NCBI GenBank assembly: GCA_013177805.1
Contig: JABLXU010000009.1
Coordinates: 124,001-188,000, forward strand
Origin: Candidatus Omnitrophota bacterium
Lineage (GTDB): Bacteria > Hinthialibacterota > Hinthialibacteria > Hinthialibacterales > Hinthialibacteraceae
DNA length: 64,000 nt
Direction of reading: 5' to 3'
A model generated the notes under the pieces. That model searched no databases and was not told the origin of the DNA. It saw only the letters and a program-made list of their open reading frames with translations. Of the stretch, positions 8,432 to 17,430 are shown in pieces; within the stretch, counting starts at the first letter, position 1; each line of letters opens with the position of its first letter. The position numbers were made by a program, and so were the translations under genes.

Positions 8432-8661
8432 CTACGGGCCGAATCATCTGCGCCGTCATCGCGATCCTGGCCTTGCTCGTCTGCCTGGGTTCATCCCTGC
8501 GGGTCTTTTGGGGATCGCCGACGGGCGATTACCAGCAGGATTTCAGCATTTTCAAAACCTGGTTCACCTGGGGAACGGTGGTTTGGTTTCTATCCGCCCC
8601 TTACTGGCTGATCCCCGACTTTTTCAAGTCCGACACCGGCAAGGATGTAGAGGAAATTTAA
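8428..8661 (+). CDS. Small membrane protein coupled to the permease
   Basis: A 77-residue protein with a hydrophobic helix at about residues 5-29 and a second hydrophobic stretch at about 47-63, ending in a charged tail. The start ATG overlaps the stop of the permease gene (ATGA), which implies translational coupling and co-function. I do not recognise a family. A small accessory subunit of the transporter is the natural reading, but that is inference from position. Confidence 0.65.
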   Translation: MTTGRIICAVIAILALLVCLGSSLRVFWGSPTGDYQQDFSIFKTWFTWGTVVWFLSAPYWLIPDFFKSDTGKDVEEI

Positions 8662-8723
8662 TTTTTCCTTCTGAAACTATTTCCGCTGACACGCTCCAAA
8701 CGGCAGGTCACCGGTTTTTATTC

Positions 8724-9605
8724 ATGAATATCCCATTCCGCGAAGGATATCTGCCCCTCCATGAAGGCCTGATATGGTACCGCCTGGCCGGTCCTCCCCG
8801 GGGCGTTCCCCTGTTGATCCTGCATGGCGGGCCGGGGATACCCCACGATTACCTTAAGCCGCTGGAACAACTGGCGGACGAAAGGCCGGTGGTTTTCTAT
8901 GACCAACTCGGCTGCGGCCGGTCGGACCGGCCCGACGCTCCTTCGCTCTGGACAGTGGAACGGTACACACAGGAACTCAAAACCTTGCGGGAATTGCTTG
9001 GTTTGTACCGGTTTCATCTGTTCGGCCACTCGTGGGGTTCCATCTTAGCGGCCGAATACGCCTTCACCCGGCCGGAAGGATTGCTCAGCCTGATTTTCGC
9101 CGGACCCGCGTTCAGCATTCCCCGGGTCATCCAGGACGCGGAACGCCTCAAGGCCGGTCTTCCCGATCCGGTCCGCTCCGCCCTCGATGCACAGATCCGG
9201 CAAGGCGCCACGGATAGTCTCGAATTCCGCCAGGCGGTGTATGAATATCAACACCACCATATTTGCCGGATCCGCCCCTTCCCTAAGCCTTATCAACAAG
9301 CCAGCGGGGGGATGGGCGTGCAGGTGTTGGAGACCATGCTCGGCCTTAGCATTTTCACTGTCGCGGGAAATTTGAAGACCTACGATTGCGTATCGCGTTT
9401 GCCTGAACTCCGCGTGCCCGTATTGCTCACCTGCGGCCGTTATGATCAAAGCACTCCCCAAGCCGCGGCGGAATACCAATCCCGGATACCCGCGTCCCGC
9501 CTGGTGGTCTTTGAAAACAGTTCGCACATGCCTCACCTGGAGGAACCAGAGTCCTACCTCCGGATCATTCGGGATTTTCTGCGGGAAGTGGAAAACCAAC
9601 GGTAA
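8724..9605 (+). CDS. Proline iminopeptidase-like alpha/beta hydrolase
   Basis: A 293-residue alpha/beta hydrolase of peptidase family S33. The oxyanion motif HGGPG is at 34-38, the nucleophile Ser103 is in GHSWGS, the acid is in GRYDQSTP and the catalytic His is in SSHMPHLE near residue 272. The family removes N-terminal proline or other residues from small peptides in the cytosol; no signal peptide is seen. The start at 8724 gives the normal family length. It follows the small membrane protein by 62 bp and may be in the same transcript, which would fit uptake and use of small nitrogen compounds. Confidence 0.85.
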   Translation: MNIPFREGYLPLHEGLIWYRLAGPPRGVPLLILHGGPGIPHDYLKPLEQLADERPVVFYDQLGCGRSDRPDAPSLWTVERYTQELKTLRELLGLYRFHLFGHSWGSILAAEYAFTRPEGLLSLIFAGPAFSIPRVIQDAERLKAGLPDPVRSALDAQIRQGATDSLEFRQAVYEYQHHHICRIRPFPKPYQQASGGMGVQVLETMLGLSIFTVAGNLKTYDCVSRLPELRVPVLLTCGRYDQSTPQAAAEYQSRIPASRLVVFENSSHMPHLEEPESYLRIIRDFLREVENQR

Positions 9606-9620
9606 GGAAATGAGGACCGG

Positions 9621-10022
9621 TTAGGCGATGAGGTCCACAAACTGGCCCACGTCGCGGCTTTGGTTGTGGATGCTGTACCCCACCGCTCCCTTGTCCCACT
9701 CGATTTCCAACCGGGAGGGAGGCATGATGTCCCCCGCGGGTTTACGCCTGCGTTCCGGTGCACGGGAGGATTTCAGGTAAAACGGCAAAATCGTGAATAT
9801 CGGCCGTTCATAGGATCGTTCGCTTTGCAACGTCAGAGGATGAGTGGGAGGGACATAACCGAGCGGCAGGATCCCCGCTTGCCGGAATTCTTCCTGTTGC
9901 AAATACAGGAAGTGATTCTGGATCTCTTGCTGAGTCAAGTGATCCGGCCGTTGTGTCCGTGTGGCTTGCACCACCAGGGATTCCGCCGACACGGCATCCA
10001 AGAGCAAATTGGGCGGCAGCAT
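9621..10022 (-). CDS. Hypothetical protein
   Basis: A 133-residue soluble protein with no signal or membrane segment and no family I recognise. The N-terminal third is helical-looking (LTQQEIQNHFLYLQQEEFRQ), the middle is proline-rich and the C-terminal third has a basic cluster (SSRAPERRRK). A GAGG site sits a few bases before the ATG. It converges with the peptidase gene with only 15 bp between stops and is divergent from the Uma2 gene. Confidence 0.6.
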   Translation of the reverse strand: MLPPNLLLDAVSAESLVVQATRTQRPDHLTQQEIQNHFLYLQQEEFRQAGILPLGYVPPTHPLTLQSERSYERPIFTILPFYLKSSRAPERRRKPAGDIMPPSRLEIEWDKGAVGYSIHNQSRDVGQFVDLIA

Positions 10023-10107
10023 TGAGTCCTCATTTCGCTGATGAACACAGTTGCGAAACCCTCAAATATCGAATATCAATCCATCTAGTTACTCTCATTA
10101 TATCACA

Positions 10108-10119
10108 AAAACCGGTTTT
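10108..10119. promoter_or_regulatory. Palindrome AAAACCGGTTTT in a divergent gap
   Basis: A perfect 12-bp palindrome lies in the 10023-10255 gap between divergently transcribed genes, in an AT-rich stretch. It could be an operator, but no regulator is linked to it. Confidence 0.25.
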
Positions 10120-10255
10120 CACCTAACGCAACGCCCGGATCATGGATGGACGGATTCCCCGCGCATTGGCCCGCCATACGGGAAGATCCGATTGCCCGCC
10201 AGAAAAACCGCTTGTACCATAATCTATACAATATATTCCAGGAGGCATGACTCTC

Positions 10256-10825
10256 ATGCCGGCACTTAAGGAAAGCAAGAAATACACGGTCCAGGACTAC
10301 ATGACCTGGAACGACAGTCAACGCTGGGAACTCATCGGGGGAGAGCCGTACGACATGACGCCCGCGCCGAATATCAACCACCAGATAATCGTTGGAAATT
10401 TTCTGCGGATATTGAGTAACGATTTGCTCGGAAAACCTTGTGTTCCACTCGTTGCCCCCACGGATGTGGTCCTCTCGGAATACGATGTGGTGCAGCCGGA
10501 TCTGCTGGTGGTCTGTGACCGGGCGAAAATCACCGAGAAAAATATCCAGGGCGCGCCGGATTTGATCATCGAAGTGCTCAGCCCCGCCACCGCCAAGAAA
10601 GATCTCTGGGAAAAGAAAAATCTCTGCGAACGGTACGGGGTAAAGGAATACATCCTGGTGGATCCCGAAGGCCGGTACGCGCAACGCTTCCGGCTGGGCG
10701 CGGATGGCCGCTTCGACCGGGGCGAGGTCTTCGGCCCCGGCGAAACCATGACCTTGCACACGTTGGATAACCTGAAGGTGCCTTTGTGGGAAGTGTTCGG
10801 CATTGCCCCACCGGAAAACGGCTAG
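10256..10825 (+). CDS. Uma2 family (DUF820) restriction-endonuclease-fold protein
   Basis: A 189-residue protein of the Uma2 family. It shows the PD-(D/E)xK-like core: VVQPDLLVVC, then GAPDLIIEVLSPAT with the acidic pair, DLWEKKNLCERYGVKEYILVDPEG and a C-terminal strand. GGAGG at 10241-10245 is only one base from an ATG at 10247 but 10 bases from ATG 10256, so the second ATG is the better start. Members are common in large families in cyanobacteria and planctomycetes, and their role is unclear: nuclease activity is assumed from the fold. Confidence 0.88.
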   Translation: MPALKESKKYTVQDYMTWNDSQRWELIGGEPYDMTPAPNINHQIIVGNFLRILSNDLLGKPCVPLVAPTDVVLSEYDVVQPDLLVVCDRAKITEKNIQGAPDLIIEVLSPATAKKDLWEKKNLCERYGVKEYILVDPEGRYAQRFRLGADGRFDRGEVFGPGETMTLHTLDNLKVPLWEVFGIAPPENG

Positions 10826-10833
10826 ATATTGGA

Positions 10834-11664
10834 TCATCCCGGCTTCGCCGTTATGCCCCACTGAACCGGCGTGGCAGCCGGTGGCCGGCAGTCCATTATG
10901 GAATATTCATGGATGTCGAGGCATTGATGAAGTTGGTCTTTCTCCATCCGGCCGGAAGGATGAAAAATCGCAATCCGGCGGCAGAGGTTGCGCAACTCCC
11001 GGACATTGCCCGGGAACGGATAAGAGCGCATAAATTCCATTGCCCCCGGAGTAAATAGACTGGCGGGTTCCTTGCCCATGAAATAGGCCGTCAACAGCCA
11101 GATATCATCCCCCCGTTCCCGCAAGGGCGGAATCCGCGCTTCCAGCACTCTCAACCGGTCGACCAGATCCGGCAAAAACCGCCCACCCCGGGCTTCTTCA
11201 TGCAAATCACGGTTCGTGGCGGCGATAATCCGGGTCCGGACCTGGATCGGCCGCGTGGAACCTACCCGGGTTAAGGTTCGTTGTTCCAGAAACCGCAGCA
11301 AACGACCCTGCGCTTCGAGGGGCAATGCACTGATCTCGTCCAAAAACAAACTGCTTTCGTGGGCCAACTCGAAATAACCGGTCCGGCGATGCGCCGCTCC
11401 CGTGAACGCTCCCCGCTCGTGCCCGAACAGGGCCGACTCGAGCGTAGCCGGATGCAACGCGGCGCAATCGACCACCACCGGCTCCGCCCCCCGCGTGGGT
11501 CCCAAATAATGAATGACCCGCGCTAACAACTCCTTGCCCGTGCCCCGCTCCCCCGTGATCAGGACGGTATCCCAATGGGGGGCTGCTTGGCTCACCCATT
11601 CTCCCAGTCTCGTCATCGCCGGACTTTGGCCAATCAAACCGAAACGTGACAGGTCATTTTCCAT
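10834..11664 (-). CDS. Sigma54-interacting AAA+ activator lacking receiver and HTH
   Basis: A 276-residue AAA+ domain of the bacterial enhancer-binding protein family. Walker A is GERGTGKE (38-45), the sigma54-contact loop GAFTGA is intact at 85-90, and Walker B SLFLDEI is at 105-111. The family ending YPFPGNVRELRNLCRR follows. Upstream there is only an approximately 10-residue leader and no receiver, GAF or PAS domain. Downstream there are about 45 residues with no Fis-type helix-turn-helix. Such proteins may act from solution on sigma54 holoenzyme or with a partner that binds DNA. The stop converges with the Uma2 gene, 8 bp apart. Confidence 0.88.
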   Translation of the reverse strand: MENDLSRFGLIGQSPAMTRLGEWVSQAAPHWDTVLITGERGTGKELLARVIHYLGPTRGAEPVVVDCAALHPATLESALFGHERGAFTGAAHRRTGYFELAHESSLFLDEISALPLEAQGRLLRFLEQRTLTRVGSTRPIQVRTRIIAATNRDLHEEARGGRFLPDLVDRLRVLEARIPPLRERGDDIWLLTAYFMGKEPASLFTPGAMEFMRSYPFPGNVRELRNLCRRIAIFHPSGRMEKDQLHQCLDIHEYSIMDCRPPAATPVQWGITAKPG

Positions 11665-12013
11665 GACTCACCCCCCTGTGAGGAATCCACCCGGGCGTAA
11701 ACAGTGGAAATCCCGGATGATCACGCCTCCAGTCTACCCGCGCGGCTATCGCCGGTTCATCCACCGGCGGGCATCATTTCATCCCCGGGATGTCGTCAAT
11801 TCTCCGCCGGCCAGAACTCTCCGCCGGCCAGAACGGGAGAAGCATGCCGGAAGGGAGATCTTCCTGGTCTCGATGTGCTGCCGAAGGAGAGGGGAATTCC
11901 CGCATGGAGGGAGAGGGAAAATGACATGTTACCCATCCATTCCCTGAACCAGTGAAATGGAATCCACGCCGCCCGAACCGCCGCGGATCGGATGAGGTTT
12001 CGCGGGTACCGGC
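11665..12013. other. Intergenic region with a 17-bp tandem duplication
   Basis: This 349-bp gap has no gene I can support. TCTCCGCCGGCCAGAAC occurs twice in direct succession at 11801-11817 and 11818-11834. The gap probably includes the promoter of the sigma54 activator gene at its left end. A short open frame on the plus strand has no family features. Confidence 0.5.
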
Positions 12014-14440
12014 CTAGCGGGCCTGAAGCACAACGTTGCTGAATGTCCCAGTGACCAATATGCCAGGATCATGGGAACAAACGCAAAAACCCACCAGGAT
12101 GGGATCGGCCATGGCTACGGTGTTCTTATCCACCAAGATCCATTGACCGGTGGAATTGAGATAATACGTTCTGAAGGTGTTCCCTTGGCGCACAAGGCGC
12201 TGGCGGCCAGGATTCAGGCCGTAGGCTTTCAGGCGCGTGGCTGTCGCGGAGGTTTTGCCGTTAAGAACCGTCCGCCATTGGGTACTGTATTCGCCGGTCC
12301 GCCGTACCCGGGCGGTGAGATTGACCGATCCCGGCGTCAGGTTCTGCCGGGCCATCAATCCGGCCTTGGACCACTCCTGGGTTGGATTGCCGCCACTCAC
12401 GGACACATCGGCCTGGAAATCGAAATCCCCCCGCCATTCCTGGTACACGAAATGAAACGCGTCCGCCCGGTTGCCGATGTCATCCCCGCTGCCGAGCACG
12501 GTGTAGGTCCCTGTCAACGGATCGAAACGCATGCTCCCTTTCGCGCCCAGCCGCCCGTTGTCGATATCCGTGCTGGTTGTGAATAATCCGCTAGAGGAGA
12601 CAGTGATGGCGGCTTCTCCGGTTTTGCCATACCGGTCGGTAATGGCCGCGGTGATGGTGTGAACTCCCGGGCTGAGAACAGCCGTGACGGAAGGGCCTGT
12701 TCCCAACGTTCCATCGATCGACGAAGTCCAGACCAAGCCGGCGCTGGTAAGGTCTCGATCGACGGGATCGGTATCGATTACGGTACCCGTGAAGGTCAGG
12801 GCGGTTCCCGGATTGAAAACCGCGCCATCCGCCGGATGGGTGATGGTGACCACCGGCGGGTGATTGATGATGGAAATCGTGATCGAGTCGCTGTCCGCTT
12901 TGTCGCCCGCGTCGTATCCCATCGCCGTGATCACATGATCGCCCTCGGTCAACAACGCGTACCACGAGGCGCTTCCCGGCAGAAACGGGCCCCCGTCCCG
13001 GCTGGAACTCCACCACAAGTTGCTGGAAAGATCCTGCTCTTCCGGATCGATCGCCTGCCCGGTGAAACGCACCGCCTCGCCCAGAGCGAAATTCGATCCA
13101 TGCGCCGGTTCAACGATCCGCACGTCTGGTCCGGCAGAGTTCGGGGGAGGGTTCGCCGCGCTCACCGGATCCACCAGGCCAAGGCCATATAGAAAATCAC
13201 GTCCCGGATTGCCCAGATCATCCGCCGTCCATTGTAACGCCGTCCGTACCAGGTTTGAGGCAATACCCGCATGGATCAACAGAGCCGCCGCGCCGGCGAC
13301 GTGGGGACTGGCCATGGAGGTGCCGCTCTTATAGACATACCCGGTCCCGTTGTGCTGGAGAGACAAGATCGACACGCCTGGGGCCGATAGTTCCACCGCC
13401 GGCCCAGTGCTTGAGAACGAGGCCCTCCGATTCGCCGAATCCAAGGCCGCTACCGCGATCACCGAATCGTACCGCGCGGGATAGATGACATTGTCGCCGG
13501 TGCCCTCCGGATTGCCCTCGTTCCCGGCCGCCGCCACGATCACGAGACCCTTGGTCGCGGCGCTGTCAAATGCCTGCCGGACCGTCGTGCCGGGATCACT
13601 CACGCTGCCCAGGCTGAGATTCACGACCTGGATCCCATTCGTCACGCTCCATTCCATCGCCGCGATGATGTCCGAATACCCCCCCGTGCCGAACAGGTTC
13701 AACACTTTGAGGGCGTAGAGATCCACTTTCGGAGCCACGCCCACCACGCCTTGGCTGTTGTCCAGCGCGGCGAGAATCCCCGCCACATGGGATCCATGGC
13801 CGTGGTCGTCCAGGGGATCCGCATCCTTGTTCACGAAGTCATACCCTCCCCGGTAATTGACCGCAATGTCCGGGTGGTTGTAATTGACGCCCGTGTCAAG
13901 CACCGCCACTTTCACGCCGTTGCCTTTGATGCCGCCCGCGTGACACACGCCCGATTGGATGCATTTGACACCCCAGGCGTTATCCAGTTCGAAATCAAGC
14001 ACATACACCGGTTTATCATATTCAATCGCCTCAACCGGGGGCAGATTCTCCAGCATGCTCACGGCCGCCCAGGGGATTTCGGCCGCAAAGGCGTTGACGA
14101 GCATTTCGTATTTCCTCTTCAGTTTCCCCCCGGCCAATGCCAGCAATTGCTCCTCCCGGTTTCCGGGCCGGCTTTTGAAGCGGATGAACACGTTCACCGG
14201 ATCCAGCGGATTTTGCCCTGGTTTGATCCGGGGGCGGGTTTCGTCCAAGGGATCCCGCGGGAGGGGATTGGGGATGTCCGCAGGCGTTTCCTCCACAACC
14301 GGCCATGGCCCAAGTTGCCCTTGCGCCGGCCGGGATTCCATCCAGTCGCCCGCCGCCAGTATCAGCAAGACGAGGACGGCTGGTTTCCAGACTGAATTCC
14401 AAATCAATCCGAAGTGAAACAAATCGTTTTTTGAGCGCAT
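12014..14440 (-). CDS. Secreted subtilisin-like serine protease with Ig-like and lectin-like domains
   Basis: An 808-residue exported protease. An N-terminal signal (hydrophobic core about residues 20-32) is followed by a propeptide, then the S8 catalytic domain with Asp in VAVLDTGV, His in HGHGSHVAG and Ser in GTSMASPHVAG. After the protease come two similar domains of about 90 residues starting PDVRIVEPAHGSNF and PPVVTITHPADGAVF, which look like Ig/PKD folds. A C-terminal module of about 180 residues (from DIDNGRLG) resembles DUF1349/LamG-type beta sandwiches. A purine-rich site precedes the ATG at 14440. Likely role: extracellular protein digestion or processing with substrate-binding modules. 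Confidence 0.92.
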   Translation of the reverse strand: MRSKNDLFHFGLIWNSVWKPAVLVLLILAAGDWMESRPAQGQLGPWPVVEETPADIPNPLPRDPLDETRPRIKPGQNPLDPVNVFIRFKSRPGNREEQLLALAGGKLKRKYEMLVNAFAAEIPWAAVSMLENLPPVEAIEYDKPVYVLDFELDNAWGVKCIQSGVCHAGGIKGNGVKVAVLDTGVNYNHPDIAVNYRGGYDFVNKDADPLDDHGHGSHVAGILAALDNSQGVVGVAPKVDLYALKVLNLFGTGGYSDIIAAMEWSVTNGIQVVNLSLGSVSDPGTTVRQAFDSAATKGLVIVAAAGNEGNPEGTGDNVIYPARYDSVIAVAALDSANRRASFSSTGPAVELSAPGVSILSLQHNGTGYVYKSGTSMASPHVAGAAALLIHAGIASNLVRTALQWTADDLGNPGRDFLYGLGLVDPVSAANPPPNSAGPDVRIVEPAHGSNFALGEAVRFTGQAIDPEEQDLSSNLWWSSSRDGGPFLPGSASWYALLTEGDHVITAMGYDAGDKADSDSITISIINHPPVVTITHPADGAVFNPGTALTFTGTVIDTDPVDRDLTSAGLVWTSSIDGTLGTGPSVTAVLSPGVHTITAAITDRYGKTGEAAITVSSSGLFTTSTDIDNGRLGAKGSMRFDPLTGTYTVLGSGDDIGNRADAFHFVYQEWRGDFDFQADVSVSGGNPTQEWSKAGLMARQNLTPGSVNLTARVRRTGEYSTQWRTVLNGKTSATATRLKAYGLNPGRQRLVRQGNTFRTYYLNSTGQWILVDKNTVAMADPILVGFCVCSHDPGILVTGTFSNVVLQAR

Positions 14441-14861
14441 GATCCCATTCTCTTTCTTTCTATTATTAAAATCGAATATGAATGAATATTTTAATACAAA
14501 AATTGCCGTGAAAAACAACAAAAAAATCGGAATACTGTTTTCTTGATTGCAGAGAAACCAATCCCACGGTTAAAAACCTGGGTAAATTTAATGACGTTCC
14601 CATAGCGGAAATTCATATTATTCACGGGATTGAAACATAATCCGGCGGAACGGGACGTGGTGGAAAAGCTCCCCTCACCCTGGCTCTCTTCCCGTGGGCG
14701 AGGAAATTTTGGCGTTGGTTTCCAACAATTATTTCGAAGCGATGCGCACCCGGGATCTGAATAAAGGCTCACTCTCGCCGGATGAGACCCCAAAAAAGAA
14801 GGGCCGGCTTGACGCGCGGCCCATTCCCTCATGCCAACTTGATTTCATCCGCCGGACCGTG
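14441..14861. repeat. Intergenic region carrying family-1 repeat copy B
   Basis: The left part (14441-14640) is AT-rich and probably holds the protease promoter. CTCCCCTCACCCTGGCTCTC and following bases (about 14668-14710) form copy B of the family-1 palindromic repeat. The similarity to copy E (47452-47614) continues for roughly another 100 bp, with shared blocks such as CTGAATAAA/CTGAAAAAA and GCCGGATGAG. The repeat unit may therefore be about 150 bp long. No gene is seen. Confidence 0.6.
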
Positions 14862-15866
14862 TTACTCCAGCGAAAATTCCGGCAACGCCACCGCCTTGCC
14901 GCCCTGAGCCTTGCTCACGTCCGCCATTTGCATGAAAGCGTACATCTCCACAATTTCCCGGGCGTCCAGGGGCGGTTGCTTCGTCTGGAAAAACTTGACG
15001 ATCTGCTCGACCAGGCCTTTGTAGCTGTGGCCTTCGACAGTCGTATTCCCCTTGTCCCCGAAGATCCGCGCGCCGTAACTGTGCGCGCCGGCACGGGTAC
15101 CCCGGAACGTGCCGATCCGGCCATCTTCCCAAACGCCCACTACCACATCGGTGTCAGGCGCCGAAATGCGCGTCACTTGCTTGCAGCCCGGCCCCATGGC
15201 GGCGTAAAGAATCTCCACGCCGTGCACGCCGTACCAGAAGAGGTCGGGATGATGCGGCTCCAGGCTGCAGGGCGAGAAGGCGTCGCAACCCAGAATCTTG
15301 CCTACCTTGGCGGGATCGATCCCCTCGCGCATGCCGCTCCACCAGCGCAGGCTCGAGCCGCCGAACCAGGGGATGCCCGCTTTCTTGGCCCGCCGGGCGA
15401 TTTCCAGAACATCCTCGTATGTACCTGCCACCGGCTTGTCGACGAAGAAAGGCAATCCGGCTTCGATCACCGGCTTCACCTGTTCCAGGTGGGGGCGGCC
15501 ATCCACGCTCTCGATCAGCACGCCGTCCACGTGCTTGCACAACTCGGCGATCGAATCGTAGATCTTCACGCCCCATTTTTCCGTTAATTCCTTCGTATAT
15601 TCCTCCACCCGGCCGATGCTGGAAGGGATATCCGGACTGCCACCCTTGAAGCCCGCCACCACCTTCGCGCCCGGCACGTGCTCCGGATGATCGGGATTGT
15701 TCAGCATCTGGGTGAAGGCGGTCACGTGCGACGTGTCCAGTCCCACCATGCCCAGCCGGATGACCTTCTCTTCCGCCACGGATCCCGCCAGCGTCATGCC
15801 CAGCAGGCCAACGGCCCCGAGAGTGATGAGGACAGGCCGCCATCCCATTTGAACCGCGATTTTCAT
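14862..15866 (-). CDS. Exported Gfo/Idh/MocA-family protein
   Basis: A 334-residue protein with a Sec-type signal peptide (about residues 1-31, ending LAGSVAEEK) and a Gfo/Idh/MocA fold. The dinucleotide-binding turn reads LGMVGLDTSH instead of the usual GxGxxG/A. The family EKP motif appears as FVDKPVAG. A catalytic-site region with EPHHPDLFWYGVHGVEIL is present. A strong AAGGAGGAA site precedes ATG 15866. Family members oxidise or epimerise sugars with NAD(P). The altered turn and the export signal make ordinary NAD turnover uncertain; it may hold a cofactor tightly or have lost catalysis. The neighbouring GH5 and enolase proteins are also exported. Confidence 0.85.
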   Translation of the reverse strand: MKIAVQMGWRPVLITLGAVGLLGMTLAGSVAEEKVIRLGMVGLDTSHVTAFTQMLNNPDHPEHVPGAKVVAGFKGGSPDIPSSIGRVEEYTKELTEKWGVKIYDSIAELCKHVDGVLIESVDGRPHLEQVKPVIEAGLPFFVDKPVAGTYEDVLEIARRAKKAGIPWFGGSSLRWWSGMREGIDPAKVGKILGCDAFSPCSLEPHHPDLFWYGVHGVEILYAAMGPGCKQVTRISAPDTDVVVGVWEDGRIGTFRGTRAGAHSYGARIFGDKGNTTVEGHSYKGLVEQIVKFFQTKQPPLDAREIVEMYAFMQMADVSKAQGGKAVALPEFSLE

Positions 15867-15907
15867 GTTAATTCCTCCTTGATTGGATTGGGTACACCCT
15901 TGTTGCG

Positions 15908-16988
15908 TCATCCCCGGCCGTCGTTCTGCAACAGTTCCAGCATGGCACGGTCGAGCTGATGCCCTTGGAATTCCTCGTATTTCGCGCCTTCCCGGCGGCT
16001 GTCCACGATGCCGAAACTCCCCCGCAAGTTCCACAACGCCCAGCCCCAGCCGGCTTCGCGCCACAACGAGAGGCAATCGGCCATCCAGGCCAAGGCCACG
16101 CCGTAGGGCACGCGGCTGTACGCGCCCCATTCGCCCACGTGGACACCCACGCCCTTGGTTTCCAATTCTTTCCAGGGCTTGATTCGCTCTTCCTTCAACC
16201 GTTCCTTGTCCCAAACCGTGCCGTCTTCCTTCAACGGCCAGGCGGGTTCCGGCCATCGATCCGAACCCTCGATCCACGAGGCCCGGTGATGGCTGATCCG
16301 CATTGGGTCGTAGCCCCGCGTGCTTTGCGCGATCCCCAGGTCCGCCAGGGACATGACGGGGACACGGCCCCATTGCAGGCCGTCAATGATGACCAGCCGC
16401 TCCGGATCGGCCGAGCGGATGGCCTCCACCGCCGCCCGCACCACGCGGGTATACACCGCCTCTTCAATGCGGGGCGGCTCGTTGAGCAGGTCGAAACTCA
16501 CCTGGGTATTGGGGATCCCTTTGTAGCGCTCCGCGAAGCGCTTCCACTGAAAACAGAACTGCTTTTAACGCCTCGTCCGAGGTCCACAAGTCGAGCGGCT
16601 CGGCGGGGGGATTCACGCAATAGCCCGGCCCGCGGTGCAGATTCAGATTGATATGGATTCCGTACTGCTTGCCCCATTCCACCGCCTGGTCGATGTGCTT
16701 GAGAACCGTTTCATCCAGCTTATACGGATCGCTTTGATCCGTCCAGCAACGGTAATCCGTCGGCAGCCGGAAAAAATCGAATCCCCAGCCCTGGGCCCAT
16801 TCGAAATCGCGTTCCACGTACGGACTATTCTGCCGCAAGGTGAATTTCTCCAGCAGATTGAATCCCCGCCAGCGGGGCAGTTTCGCCGCTGAGACGGCGG
16901 GCGGGTACGACGCCCGGGTCGTTTTCCCCATCGCTATTCCTGCCGCCATCGCGGGAACCGCCATTAAAAAATCACGCCTCTTCATCAT
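15908..16988 (-). pseudogene. Exported GH5-like glycoside hydrolase, one-base frameshift
   Basis: The first part (174 residues from 16988) starts with a Tat-like leader, MMKRRDFLMAVPA, and runs through RWRGFNLLEKF and HINLNLHRGPGY. At about 16559 one extra base on the coding strand breaks the frame. Reading on in the other frame gives FCFQWKRFAERYKGIPNTQV, then SFDLLNEPP with the acid/base Glu, and later GVHVGEWGAYS with the nucleophile Glu, to the stop at 15908. Repaired, it would be about 360 residues and complete. GAGGG lies 8 nt upstream of the ATG. GH5 enzymes hydrolyse beta-glucans or mannans. The single lesion could be a sequencing error. Confidence 0.82.
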
Positions 16989-17182
16989 AGTTTTCCCTCA
17001 TTTGCTGGATTCTTGGATCACGCGTACATCAGCACCGTCAAACGGCATTCACTATACCGTAAGGGGGCCTTCCTGGTAATGGGTAGTTGGGGTGGCGGGA
17101 TTTTGGTAAGATAACAAATCCATGTTTGAAATCCTGGCTATAGGAGGTAGGGCTTCCCCACCGTCACGCCAGGGCAGCCCGG

Positions 17183-17407
17183 TATTCCGCCCAGGGTTTT
17201 AACCCTCGGCCCCTGGGACAGCAGGCCATACCCAGGTTGCCACAGGTCGTCCAGGGTTGAAACCCTGGGCTGCTTTCGGCGGCCCCTTGAAAGGGGCGCT
17301 TTAAAAAAGAATTGAGGCAACAGGAAAAAGGTTTATAGCAACGAAAAGTAACTTGGAGCCCCCTTCAGGGGGCGTCTGTGCAGCAGCCGAGGGTTTTAAC
17401 CCTCGGC
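17183..17407. repeat. Compound REP-like repeat, left copy
   Basis: A 225-bp unit nearly identical to 17905-18129, in direct orientation on the other side of the transposase gene. It contains four short palindromes, each with a 2-nt centre: CCAGGGTTGAAACCCTGG (17251-17268), GCCCCTTGAAAGGGGC (17282-17297), GCCCCCTTCAGGGGGC (17358-17373) and a 22-nt one at 17386-17407 with arms GCCGAGGGTT/AACCCTCGGC. The stretch between the second and third is A-rich and conserved. The rest of the 16989-17430 gap (about 16989-17182) shows nothing else apart from the region before the GH5 gene. Confidence 0.88.
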
Positions 17408-17430
17408 ACGGCAGGAAAGGTTGTTGGATC

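Noticed and set aside
14694..15587. Long open frame opposite the Gfo/Idh/MocA gene
   Set aside because: No recognisable domain or ribosome site; the opposite strand carries clear family motifs and an excellent ribosome site.
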